From NCBI GenBank assembly GCA_963971535.1, contig OZ020589.1, positions 54,503,743-54,567,742 of the forward strand: a stretch of DNA of 64,000 bases, read 5' to 3'. Positions 55,459 to 64,000 of this stretch are shown in pieces. Below the pieces are notes generated by a model that worked only from the letters and a program-made list of their open reading frames with translations, was not told the DNA's origin and ran no database searches. The position numbers and the translations under genes were made by a program. Source of the DNA: Notolepis coatsorum. Taxonomy: Eukaryota; Chordata; Actinopteri; Aulopiformes; Paralepididae. Numbering within the stretch: position 1 is the stretch's first letter; the number at the start of each line of letters is the position of its first letter.

Positions 55459-57894
55459 TCAGACGAAACGGGGGTTGAGCTTCTTGGCTGAGGACCGAAG
55501 CGGGAGGTCCTTTGCGGAGAGCCACACCCTCTGCCCAGGGCGGTAAGTCGGCGCAGGAACCCGGCGCCGGTCGGCCCCACGACAGGCGCGCTCAGATCTC
55601 CGGAGCAGCGCGGTCCTGGTGATCTCCCAAACTCGTCGGCAGCGGTCGAGGTGGTCCTGCACGGAGGGAACTGCCACTTCCGCCTCCTGTGCGGGGAAAA
55701 GAGGGGGCTGGTAGCCCAGGGAAACCTCAAATGGTGAGAGGCCGGTGGCGGAACTGACCATTGAATTGATGGAGTACTCAACCCAGGGAAGGAAACGGCT
55801 CCAGGATGCCGGTCTCTCGGCTGCCACACACCGAAGAGCAGACTCCACGCTCTGGTTCATCCTCTCCGTCTGTCCGTTAGTCTGGGGATGATAACCAGAG
55901 GAAAGACTGACCGTCGCCCCCAATCCCTTGCAAAAGGCCCGCCATACCTGGGAGGTGAACTGGGGCCCCCGGTCAGAGACGATGTCCTGGGGAAACCCAT
56001 GAAGGCGGAACACGTGGTGAGTCAGGAGGTCCGCCGTCTTGGCCGCCGAGGGAAGCTTGGAAAGGGCCACGAGGTGAACCCCCTTGCTGAATCGATCCAC
56101 CACGGTCAGAAGGCAAGTGTTCCCCTGGGAGGAGGGAAGACCGGTGACGAAGTCTAGCGCCACATGTGACCAAGGACGGCTTGGAACGGGAAGTGGCTGT
56201 AAGAGCCCGGAGGGTGCCTGGTGCGAGGCCTTGCTGCGGGCACAGACCGCGCAGGCCAATACGAACTCCTTGACGTCGTTCCGCATGGTGGGCCACCAGA
56301 AACGACGAGCCAGGAAGGAGAACGTGCGATGGACGCCCGGGTGGCAGGCGAACCGGCTGGTATGGCCCCAAAGCAGCACCCGGGACCGGACAGAGTCGGG
56401 GACGAAGAGACGATGAATGGGAACGTTGCTTGGAGCACGCTGGAAGCGTAGGGCACGTCTAACCACACCCTCGATGCCCAAGGTGATGGCTCCAACCACT
56501 CGGGCCTCCGGGAGGATAGGAGTCGGGTCCTCAGAGGGTGGAGCCCCCTTGGAGTGTAACCGGGACAGGGAGTCGGCCTTCGTGTTGCGGGAACCGGGGC
56601 GGAAGGTCAGCGAGAAGTCGAACCGACTGAGGAAGCTGGCCCATCTCGCCTGCCGACCGTTTAGGCGTCTGGAAGCGCGGATGAACGTCAGGTTCTTGTG
56701 GTCCGTCCAGATGGTAAAAGGCTCCTCGGCCCCCTCTAGCCAATGACGCCACTCCTCCAACGCAGCCACGACCGCCAGCAGCTCCCGATTGCCGGTGTCG
56801 TAGTTCCTCTCGGCAGGGAGGAACCGACGCGAGTAGAAGGCGCAAGGATGTACCTTCTGGTCTGAAAGCGAACGTTGGGATAAGACAGCGCCCAGTCCAG
56901 TATCCGAGGCGTCCACCTCTACAATGAACTGTCTCTTGGGGTCAGGGTGGAGCAGGATAGGGGCGGAAGTGAACCTCTTCTTGAGGGAGCGGAACGCAGC
57001 ACATGCCGCTGGGGACCAGTCGAACGGCAGAGCGGGAGAGGTCAGTCTGGTAAGTGGCTCCGCCACTTGACTGTAGTTCCGGATGAACCTTCGGTAGAAG
57101 TTGGCGAACCCGAGGAAACTCTGTAACTCCTTCCGAGTGGTGGGTTCAGGCCAATCCTCCACAGCTTGGATCTCGCGAGGATCCGCTCGGGTCAAGCCCT
57201 TCTCAACGATGAAGCCCAGGTAGTCGACGGAGTCGGAGTGGAAACGGCACTTCTCCGCCTTGACGAAGAGCCGATTGTGGAGGAGGCGCTCCAGCACACG
57301 GCGGACATGCTGGATGTGTTCCTCGAGGGTCCTGGAGAAGATGAGGATGTCGTCCAGGTACACCACCACGAACACCTCCAGCATGTCACGAAGGACGTCG
57401 TTCATGAGTGCCTGGAATACCGCCGGGGCGTTGGTGAGGCCGAACGGCATCACTAGGTACTCGTAGTGGCCCCTGGGGGTCTTGAAGGCGGTCTTCCATT
57501 CATCGCCCTCACGGATACGGACAAGATGGTAGGCACTCCGGAGGTCCAGCTTGGTGAAGACGGTAGCCTGGGTCAGTGGCTCGAAGGTGGAGTTCATGAG
57601 AGGTAGAGGGTACTTGTTCTTGATGGTGATCTCGTTGAGCTGGCGATAGTCGATGCAGGGTCGAAGGTCCCCATCCTTCTTCCCAACAAAGAAGAAACCG
57701 GCCGCCACCGGGGAGGAGGAAGGCCGAATGAGTCCTGACTCAGAGATGTACAGATCCATCGCCTTCTTCTCCGGAACGGTCAGACTGTAAAGGCGGCTGC
57801 CGGGAAGGGGAGCCCCTTGGCGGAGGTCGATGGCGCAGTCGTAGGGGCGGTGAGGTGGAAGGGCCTGAGCCCTGGATTTACTAAAAACCTCCAA
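55459..57894 (-). CDS. pol: gypsy pol: reverse transcriptase, RNase H, integrase
   Basis: An 811-codon open frame. The reverse transcriptase (about residues 40-220) has '[18 protein letters not shown]', '[15 protein letters not shown]' and '[12 protein letters not shown]' (YLDD at 179-182, intact). RNase H follows with '[18 protein letters not shown]' and '[10 protein letters not shown]'. Integrase has the zinc-binding H2C2 '[17 protein letters not shown]'/'CAVCARSK' and the DDE core '[11 protein letters not shown]', '[14 protein letters not shown]' and '[13 protein letters not shown]'. The listed Met is internal: coding continues upstream ('[15 protein letters not shown]') until LINE E at 57,946. 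Its C-terminal end is a premature TGA before the chromodomain. Gag and protease are outside the window. Confidence 0.9.
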   Translation of the reverse strand: MEVFSKSRAQALPPHRPYDCAIDLRQGAPLPGSRLYSLTVPEKKAMDLYISESGLIRPSSSPVAAGFFFVGKKDGDLRPCIDYRQLNEITIKNKYPLPLMNSTFEPLTQATVFTKLDLRSAYHLVRIREGDEWKTAFKTPRGHYEYLVMPFGLTNAPAVFQALMNDVLRDMLEVFVVVYLDDILIFSRTLEEHIQHVRRVLERLLHNRLFVKAEKCRFHSDSVDYLGFIVEKGLTRADPREIQAVEDWPEPTTRKELQSFLGFANFYRRFIRNYSQVAEPLTRLTSPALPFDWSPAACAAFRSLKKRFTSAPILLHPDPKRQFIVEVDASDTGLGAVLSQRSLSDQKVHPCAFYSRRFLPAERNYDTGNRELLAVVAALEEWRHWLEGAEEPFTIWTDHKNLTFIRASRRLNGRQARWASFLSRFDFSLTFRPGSRNTKADSLSRLHSKGAPPSEDPTPILPEARVVGAITLGIEGVVRRALRFQRAPSNVPIHRLFVPDSVRSRVLLWGHTSRFACHPGVHRTFSFLARRFWWPTMRNDVKEFVLACAVCARSKASHQAPSGLLQPLPVPSRPWSHVALDFVTGLPSSQGNTCLLTVVDRFSKGVHLVALSKLPSAAKTADLLTHHVFRLHGFPQDIVSDRGPQFTSQVWRAFCKGLGATVSLSSGYHPQTNGQTERMNQSVESALRCVAAERPASWSRFLPWVEYSINSMVSSATGLSPFEVSLGYQPPLFPAQEAEVAVPSVQDHLDRCRRVWEITRTALLRRSERACRGADRRRVPAPTYRPGQRVWLSAKDLPLRSSAKKLNPRFV

Positions 57895-57945
57895 GAGGTC
57901 GTGGTACTCGGGAGGTATGGACGAGAGGTCCGGAGGCGACTCACC

Positions 57946-59470
57946 AAATCAAATCAAATCAAATCAAATCAAATTTATTTATAGGGCCCGACAACACACG
58001 TTAATGTCCCCATGGGCCGTACAGGTCTTCTTTAAACAAGTCAAGAAGACAACATAACAATAAGTCAAGAACAGAACAAGAACACCATAGGGTCCAAACA
58101 TTTTTTAGATGAATGCAAATAAATGAAAGAATGCAAGCACTCCCAGACATACCCCACGCGAAGGTAAGGAAAAACTCACTAAAACCTAACAATAGGGAAA
58201 AAAAGCTCCACAGGCAATGTGGAGGAGAGAAACCTTAGAAGGGCCGTTCAAGGGGGGATCTCCCTTCTTAGATGTCGGTGATAGTAGTGTTGCAGACGGA
58301 CAGTTGGTAAGCATGTACTCATGTGTGTGGTGAAACACAGATGAGTGCATGCAATAGCAACTGTACATTTTGAAAAATTAAAGATAGAGCTAATAGCGAT
58401 AGCAACTGAACATTTTGAAAGATTTAAAGATAGAGTTGATAGCGGATCTATTTGAGGCACAGGGGCGGCGCAAGAGGGTCACGTCCTCCCCGTCTTAGTC
58501 ACGGGACATTCAACACTCCGGTCGTTGCTCAGGGACAGCCGGAGACAGGGGGAAGGGGGGTGGCGCAGAGAGGGTCGCGAACTCCCCGACATCATCGCGG
58601 GACATCCGGCACTCCGGTCACCACTACGAGACCTCCGAAGACAGGGGGGCACGCAGAGGGGGTCGCAATCTCCCGGCCTTCGTCACGGGACGTCCAACAC
58701 TCCGGTCAACACTCCAGGACAGCAAGTCATAGGAAGACAGGGAGACGGGACAGGCGTTAGACAGCTCATGAGATTGTAGTAGGCGGACATAGCAATAGAT
58801 ACAAGTGGTAGGCATATATGTGAATGGAGTAGATATATGAAGTAAGCGTATTATGTGAATAGAATAGAAGTACTTAACCCAGCAATGAAACCGCGTTGAC
58901 TGTTAATCTGTTAACAGTCTGTTAATCAGTTGACAGGACCACGGACAGACGGCGGTGAATAACTGATCCAATGCCTCGGAGGTGCATGTAGAGCAGTCAC
59001 TACAAGCTTGGCCAAGACCCCGAGGCATCCATCACCTTGGTCAGCGCCAGGAGACGGGTACTCAGAGAGAAGGGGGAGGGAGGGGGGGGGGGGGGGGGGA
59101 GAGGGGGGGGGGGAAGAGTTAGAGAGTTCCCATGTTTGTGGTGCTGCAAAGGAGCAGACATGTAGTACCCTGTAGTGCCATGTCGTACCCCGTAGTGCCA
59201 TGTAGTACCCCATAGTGCCATGTAGTACCCCGTAGTATCCTGTAGTACCCTGTAGTGCCATGTAGTACCCTGTGGTGCCATGTAGAGCTATGTAAGCCAT
59301 GTAGTACCCTGTAATGCCATGCAGTACCAAGTAGTACTCTGTGGTACCATGTAGTACCCTGTACCCTAACTAAACTACCCTATAGTAAACTACCCAGTGG
59401 TACCATGTAGTACCCTGTACCATAACTAAACTACACAGATTAATCTAAAGGTCAGTCCCCGACCAGGTGA
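57946..59470 (-). repeat. LINE E 3' UTR with minisatellites
   Basis: The UTR contains three diverged copies of a roughly 90-bp repeat (58,465-58,740; shared words 'ACTCCGGTC' and 'GGGACATC'), two G-runs (about 59,080-59,110), and a degenerate 18-20-bp repeat of 'CATGTAGTACCCTGTAGTGC' type (59,155-59,420). It ends with (TTTGA)n on the minus strand. The 58,000-58,450 part is otherwise unremarkable. That all this belongs to LINE E, and not to further insertions, is inferred. Confidence 0.55.
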
Positions 59471-59472
59471 GA

Positions 59473-62400
59473 TCAAGGTAGGTTGAAGGAGAGAGAGAAA
59501 AGATGAGTCTTAAGCAGGGATTTAAAAGCTTCGACAGAGCAGGCGCCCCTGATGACGGCAGGTAATTTGTTCCACAGGTAGGGAGCGCGGTAGACAAAGG
59601 CTCTGTGGCCGGCGGATTTCTTTTTAACCCTAGGGGTCGATAGAAGCCCCGCATTTTGTGAGCGCAGAGCACGAGCGGGCGAGTATCGGGAGATGAGATC
59701 AGATAGATAGAGCGGTGCAAGCCCATTTAAAATTTTTGTAGGTGAGGAGTAGCACTTTAAAGTCAGAGCGGGCTTGGATAGGAAGCCAATGTAGGGCGGA
59801 CAAAACTGGTGTGATGTGATCAAATTTTCTAGTTCTAGTTAGTATCCGTGCAGCCGCATTTTGCACGAGTTGAAGATTTTTGATGCTTGAATTAGGTAAG
59901 CCTGAAAAAAGTGCATTACAGTAGTCCAGACGTGATGAGACAAAAGCATGAATCAGGGTTTCAGCATCAGCCAGAGTTAAAATGGGGCGTATTTTTGCGA
60001 TATTACGAAGATGGAAGAATGCAATTTTGGTGACATTTTTTATATGTGCATTAAATGAGAGGGAGGAATCAAAAATGACTCCGAGGTTTTTTATGGTGGA
60101 GCTCTGGGATACATGACAGGTATCAAAGTTGAGGGAGATGTCCTGAAACAGGCCTCTGTGGTTTGGGGGGCCAACAATTAACATCTCAGTTTTATCTGCA
60201 TTAAGGAGTAGAAAGTTTTGCGACATCCATTTTTTGACGGCAAGCAAGCAGGCCTCAAGGTTTTGTAGTTGGGAGGAATCATTTGGCTTAATAGGTATAT
60301 ATAATTGGGTGTCATCAGCGTAAAAATGAAAGTTTATGCCAAATTTGCGTATGATATCGCCGAGGGGTAGCATGTAAATCGAAAATAGCAAAGGGCCCAG
60401 GACAGAGCCTTGTGGGACACCACATTGCACTGGGAGGGTCTCAGATGTTAAATCATTATAGACCACGCAGTGTGTTCTATCAGTTAAATAGGATTTAAAC
60501 CAAGCTAGTGCGAGACCCCGAATGCCAACATGGTTCTCAAGCCGACCTAGAAGAATCGAGTGATCGATAGTGTCAAAGGCTGCACTGAGATCAAGCAATA
60601 AGAGCACAGAGGTGAGGTTTGAGTCAAGAGAGAGCAGTAAGTCATTTGTGACTTTGGTAACCGCCGTTTCGGTGGAGTGTAAGGCTCTAAAGCCAGATTG
60701 AAATGATTCATTAAGATTATTGTTTGATAAATGGTCAGTAAGTTGCGTTGCGACGATCCGTTCTAACACTTTGGATAGGAATGGGAGATTGGAGATAGGT
60801 CTGTAATTTTTCAAGATTAGAGGGTCGAGGTTCGGTTTTTTAAGTAATGGTTTAATGACGGCTGATTTAAAGGCCAGGGGCACCACGCCAGTAGACAAAG
60901 AGGTGTTGAAGATATTGAGTAGGGCAGGGCCTAGAGTTGGGAAGAGTTTTTTGATGAGAGTTGCTGGGAGAGGGTCAAACAGACATGTTGAAGGTTTAGC
61001 CGCGCCAACCAGTTTAGAGAGGGCACTAAGTGAGACGTTTTCAAGGCAGCATAGCGTATGACTGGAATCAAAGTCAGGGGGAATGCCCGTCAAAGGCTGG
61101 GAGGGACTCTGATTGTTGAGTAAAGCAACAATTTCATCTCTAATGAGGTCAATTTTCTTGGTAAAAAATGTCATGAATTCGTTAGCCGAGAACGCATGGT
61201 TTAGGGCACTTGGTTGTTTCTGCGTAAGTTTTGCAACTGTGTCAAACAGAAACTTTGAGTTGTTTTTGTTTTCATTTATGAGCCTGGAAAAATAAGAGGT
61301 TTTGGCAAGTGAGAGTGCCTTTTTGTAGTTACGTAAACTATCATTCCAGGCGAGGCGGAATACTTCGAGTTTGGTCGAACGCCATTTATGTTCAAGTTTG
61401 CGACAAGCCTTTTTAAAGGAGCGCGTTTCCTCCGTAAACCAGGGAGTTAGTTTTTGCGGAGCACGTTTAATTTTAGGTTTAAGGGGAGCGACAATGTCGA
61501 GGGTGCTACGAAGGGCGGCATTAAGTTTGTCTGTAAAGAGATCAAGGGGGCCAGAGTAAGAGAGGAAGGGAGAGAGGGTATCTGGTAGGCAGTTAACTAG
61601 AATTGGGACAGTTGAGGCGTTAATACGACGGCTCATGTAGGATTCTACACTGTCTGGGCGAGAAACCGTCAGATCAATTTGAAATTTGATGAGGTAGTGG
61701 TCTGAGAGAGCAGGAACATAGGGGGAGACGGTCAAATTTGACACAGTGAGACTGCGGGCTAGGACTAGGTCAAGGGTGTTCCCACCACTGTGAGTGGGTT
61801 GGTCAACGATTTGAATGAGACCGACAGAGTCAATGATGTCGGTAAAAGCCTTATTTAGGGGATCTAGAGTTTTATTGGAATGAATGTTAAAATCACCAAC
61901 AATTAAAATGTTATCTGAGCGCATAACAAGCTCAGAGATGAAAGTTGAAAATTCATCTAGGAAGAGGGTGTAAGGGCCTGGGGGGCGGTATAGGACAGCC
62001 ATTACAAAGGATGCAGTGGAGGTAGGAATCAGACCGCCACACTTTCTGTTGGGTGGAGAGGGATGCAACAGGAGCACCTCAAACGAGGAAAACTTACAGT
62101 TTGCGTCGGATGTAAAGTTGTGCTTAGAGTCATAAATTAGAGCAACTCCGCCTCCTTTCTTGGAGGTGCGTGCGATGTGGGAGCTACTAAAATTAGGGGG
62201 TGAGGCCTCGTTTAAGGGCAGAAAATCATTAGGTTTAAGCCATGTCTCAGTGAGGCCAAATAGGTCGAGACTATGGTCTGTTATCAGTTCATTTACCAAA
62301 AGAGCTTTGGTTGGCAGAGAGCGGATGTTGATAAGGCCAACCTTCACACTCTCTGTATACTTAGCAGCGCGGTTTTCAGCCATGTGGGTAGGTTTAATCG

Positions 62401-62614
62401 CAATTAAGTTGGCATGGTTTATCGCACAAGGACGAGCTGGGTAAAGCGGAGCGTAACGGGATATTCTAGTTTTGATTGGGTATACAGGTTTAGGGGTAGA
62501 GATAGAAAGAGAGGAGTGGGGAGCCTGGTGGAGGAGGGACCGAGCAAGAAAGGTATAAGGATTGGCAGGGTCCATCAGTTTAGCATGACTAGCAGGCTCG
62601 CTAAGAGCCTGCAC
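59473..62614 (-). CDS. LINE E ORF2: endonuclease and reverse transcriptase, one frameshift
   Basis: The first 971 codons (to 59,699) are open. The endonuclease (about residues 90-310) has 'KVGLINIRSLPTKA', 'LFGLTETWLK' (Glu123), 'ILIVGDFNIHSN' (Asp241) and 'ALSDHYLIKF' (His306). Reverse transcriptase motifs are 'NYRPISNLPFLSKVLERIV', 'SVLLLLDLSAAFDTIDH', 'GVPQGSVLGPLLFSIYM' and 'FHFYADDTQLYI' (YADD 765-768). One frameshift near 59,740 moves the last 80 or so codons ('KILNGLAPLYLSDLISRY' through 'RAPYLWNKLPAVIRG') to another frame ending at 59,473. The first Met at 62,614 may not be the true start; Met78 lies nearer the endonuclease. The protein nicks target DNA and copies the element RNA there. 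Confidence 0.9.
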
Positions 62615-62638
62615 CCTGGCATGCTTGTGGGGTGGCTG

Positions 62639-63493
62639 TCAGCCCGAAGCTATAATCTTGTCTATATTGCGAGATAAGAGAGAGGCGCCTTGCATGTTAG
62701 GATGCACGCCGTCCTTTCTCAGCAAGCCAGGGCGCCCCCAGAAAGAGGACCAATTATCCACGAACCCTAAGCCCTGTTCTTTACAGTATTTTTCCAGCCA
62801 TCGGTGTAGAGAAGCTGTCCTACTCACGAACTCATCATCATGCCGGTTTACAGGCAGGGGGCCAGAGAAGATTACTCGATGCCGACTCATCTTTCTGGCG
62901 AGGTCAGAAAGCCTAACTATGTTGATCTTTGTGACCTCAGAGACTTTCATCCTACAGTCATTATTTCCGACGTGTATAACAATATGGTCGAATTTATCTT
63001 CAGTGGGTGTGATACGTGGGTTACCTTTTGCCTTGACTATGCTATTCGCCAGAAATCTCAGGTTGGCTTCAATGTCGGTAGCTCTGGCTCCCCCATAACA
63101 TTTGATCTCGGCTGGCTTGTCTAGCAAAATATGCCGGGTGATGGAGTCGCCAATCACAAGGACGGAACGACGGGGTTGCAGTGGAACCGGCTGCGTACTG
63201 GGACCGGAACCCGCAACACGTGTAAAATCATGTTGCGGAGCAGGTGCTGTTGAGGCCGAGGCCGAGGGGTTACACTGCCGCTTCGTAGTGGGCGCAAAGG
63301 CCTTGTCCTGAGCACTATGTCTGGGACTCTCCAGACGAGAAGACCCCGCTAGAGGCTCCTCAGAAAAGCCTGTAGTGTCCAAGACGTCTAAAGCTGACTG
63401 TTTTCCTGACTCAAGTTCAAGGACACGACTCTCTAACAGAGTTAACCTTTCTAGGAGAGAGGGACAGACAGGACAGACAGAACACATAGCCAT
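62639..63493 (-). CDS. LINE E ORF1: coiled coil plus SGNH-type esterase
   Basis: A 284-codon complete frame. It opens with a Cys cluster (Cys4, Cys7, Cys10), then a Leu-rich heptad region (residues 13-29) likely to form a short coiled coil, a Ser/Pro/Ala-rich linker to about 105, and an SGNH-hydrolase domain. Block I is 'VLVIGDSITRHI' with nucleophile candidate Ser117, block III is GNND at 176-179, and block V is 'DGVHPN' with Asp261 and His264. ORF1 esterases of this kind are known from L2/CR1-type LINEs of fish, where they are proposed to bind lipid or help RNP assembly. It ends 24 bp before the first Met of ORF2. No frame damage is visible. Confidence 0.88.
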   Translation of the reverse strand: MAMCSVCPVCPSLLERLTLLESRVLELESGKQSALDVLDTTGFSEEPLAGSSRLESPRHSAQDKAFAPTTKRQCNPSASASTAPAPQHDFTRVAGSGPSTQPVPLQPRRSVLVIGDSITRHILLDKPAEIKCYGGARATDIEANLRFLANSIVKAKGNPRITPTEDKFDHIVIHVGNNDCRMKVSEVTKINIVRLSDLARKMSRHRVIFSGPLPVNRHDDEFVSRTASLHRWLEKYCKEQGLGFVDNWSSFWGRPGLLRKDGVHPNMQGASLLSRNIDKIIASG

Positions 63494-64000
63494 GCTTACA
63501 CCAGGTAGAGCAGGAACAAATAAAGATACGAAGTACTATGGATCAACTGCTAAAGGCTATGTGTATGAAGCCGATTGAAGGTTTAGCTAATGAGCTAAAA
63601 CCAGTGGGTCGAGTAAGTTGACAAGCTAACAAGGCAAGACCAGGCAGGTACAAAGGAGTGGCCTGCTAGAGGAGGGCAGGTGAGGGGCAGTAGATACTCT
63701 GATGCACTCGGTTGCCTCCTCGGTTAACTCCAGCAGGAAAACTCCAAGTCTTTGTCTGTCTTAGTCGGTCGCCGGCGCTCTGCTGGCGCTTCGATAGACT
63801 ACACTTAAATCCCTATTGAATATTGTCCCACACCTGTAGGGGGCTAGTCTCTGACTGATTGGACTAATTAGCACAGGCTGCTCAAGTCAAACCCAATGGG
63901 GTTGCACAGAGCCTGATTGATTAACAAACAATTATCAAAATATACAATGGATTGAGTACTAACTTACATTACTCAGCAAGAACACAGTGAAGTCAGCTCA
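63494..64000 (-). promoter_or_regulatory. LINE E 5' region
   Basis: Upstream of ORF1 (minus strand) lies about 500 bp with no long frame, GC-richer near 63,600-63,790. As the 5' UTR of an apparently full-length LINE it would be expected to hold an internal promoter, but no motif identifies one. Whether the LINE begins inside or beyond the window is not determinable. Confidence 0.4.

Larger units (their letters stand above)
54026..57945 (-). mobile_element. Ty3/gypsy chromovirus-type LTR retrotransposon, 3' part
   Basis: On the minus strand the order is reverse transcriptase, RNase H, integrase, chromodomain, polypurine tract and 3' LTR. The 5' half (gag, protease, 5' LTR) is cut off where LINE E was inserted at 57,946 and presumably lies beyond the right edge of the window. 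The element is not an enveloped virus: no envelope frame lies between integrase and LTR. Confidence 0.85.
57946..64000 (-). mobile_element. LINE E: nearly intact L2-type LINE inserted in gypsy pol
   Basis: The minus-strand element has a 5' region (63,494 to the window edge), ORF1, ORF2, a 1.5-kb 3' UTR and a (TTTGA)n tail at 57,946-57,980. The gypsy pol frame runs directly up to the tail, which fixes the 3' insertion point. The 5' boundary and target duplication lie at or beyond the right edge. Two-ORF layout, ORF1 esterase and apurinic-type endonuclease match the L2/CR1 group. Confidence 0.85.

Noticed and set aside
55459-57894. Endogenous retrovirus or host integrase-derived gene
   Set aside because: The chromodomain, polypurine tract, LTR and lack of an envelope frame show an ordinary Ty3/gypsy retrotransposon.

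Overview
The window looks like heterochromatin-like, transposon- and satellite-saturated DNA from a ray-finned (teleost) fish. The support is the combination seen: L2/CR1- and Rex1-like LINEs, an RTE-like LINE, a DIRS1-like tyrosine-recombinase retrotransposon, a chromodomain Ty3/gypsy element, tRNA-derived SINEs ending in a 'CGCTTTGGATAAAAGC' tail, hAT and TTAA-flanked DNA transposons, and long CT/GT microsatellites. I recognise no host gene, RNA gene, prokaryotic operon or CRISPR array. Nearly every long reading frame belongs to a mobile element or is an accident of a tandem repeat whose unit length is a multiple of three.

Layout. 1-4,756: microsatellites, several copies of one LINE 3' end (called family X here) and unassigned DNA. 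4,757-13,506: a decayed minus-strand DIRS element holding nested insertions. A hAT transposon (5,012-6,264) carrying a SINE (5,800-6,055) lies in its internal complementary region. A family X copy (6,767-9,334) lies in its recombinase gene, a Rex1/L2-like LINE ('LINE A', 6,868-9,056) lies in X, and an RTE-like fragment (about 7,387-7,918) lies in LINE A. 13,507-15,115: L2-like LINE D joined abruptly to the DIRS. 15,117-15,690: a 51-bp minisatellite. 15,955-16,606: a LINE tail. 17,129-29,102: a 23-bp satellite of roughly 475 units, interrupted by a 970-bp terminal-inverted-repeat element. 29,387-29,962: a 72-bp minisatellite. 31,235-36,618: LINE C containing LINE B containing a LINE A-type 3' fragment. 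36,711-36,850: a 45-bp tandem repeat. 36,933-37,003: a nearly perfect 71-bp palindrome. 37,028-46,142: a 34/35-bp satellite of about 265 units. 46,143-53,541: a SINE, a TTAA-flanked element, a compact DIRS derivative, VNTRs, an L2 tail and a restriction-like-endonuclease LINE scrap. 54,026-57,945: the 3' part of a chromodomain gypsy element. 57,946 to about 64,000: a nearly intact L2-type LINE (LINE E) with ORF1 (SGNH esterase) and ORF2 (endonuclease plus reverse transcriptase), inserted into the gypsy pol gene.

How it fits together. The elements do not form a shared pathway; they form a readable insertion history. The youngest-looking coding element is LINE E, whose two frames are open except for one frameshift near the ORF2 C-terminus. 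The gypsy element beneath it shows a single in-frame stop in the part visible. The DIRS element is dead several times over: its catalytic YLDD reads YLDN, its frames are shifted, and its recombinase active-site box is split by family X. Both satellites show long-range internal duplications (offsets 1,460 and 1,522 bp in the first; 1,684, 2,200 and 2,844 bp in the second), the signature of unequal exchange or segmental amplification. All family assignments are from reading the sequence; no database search was possible.
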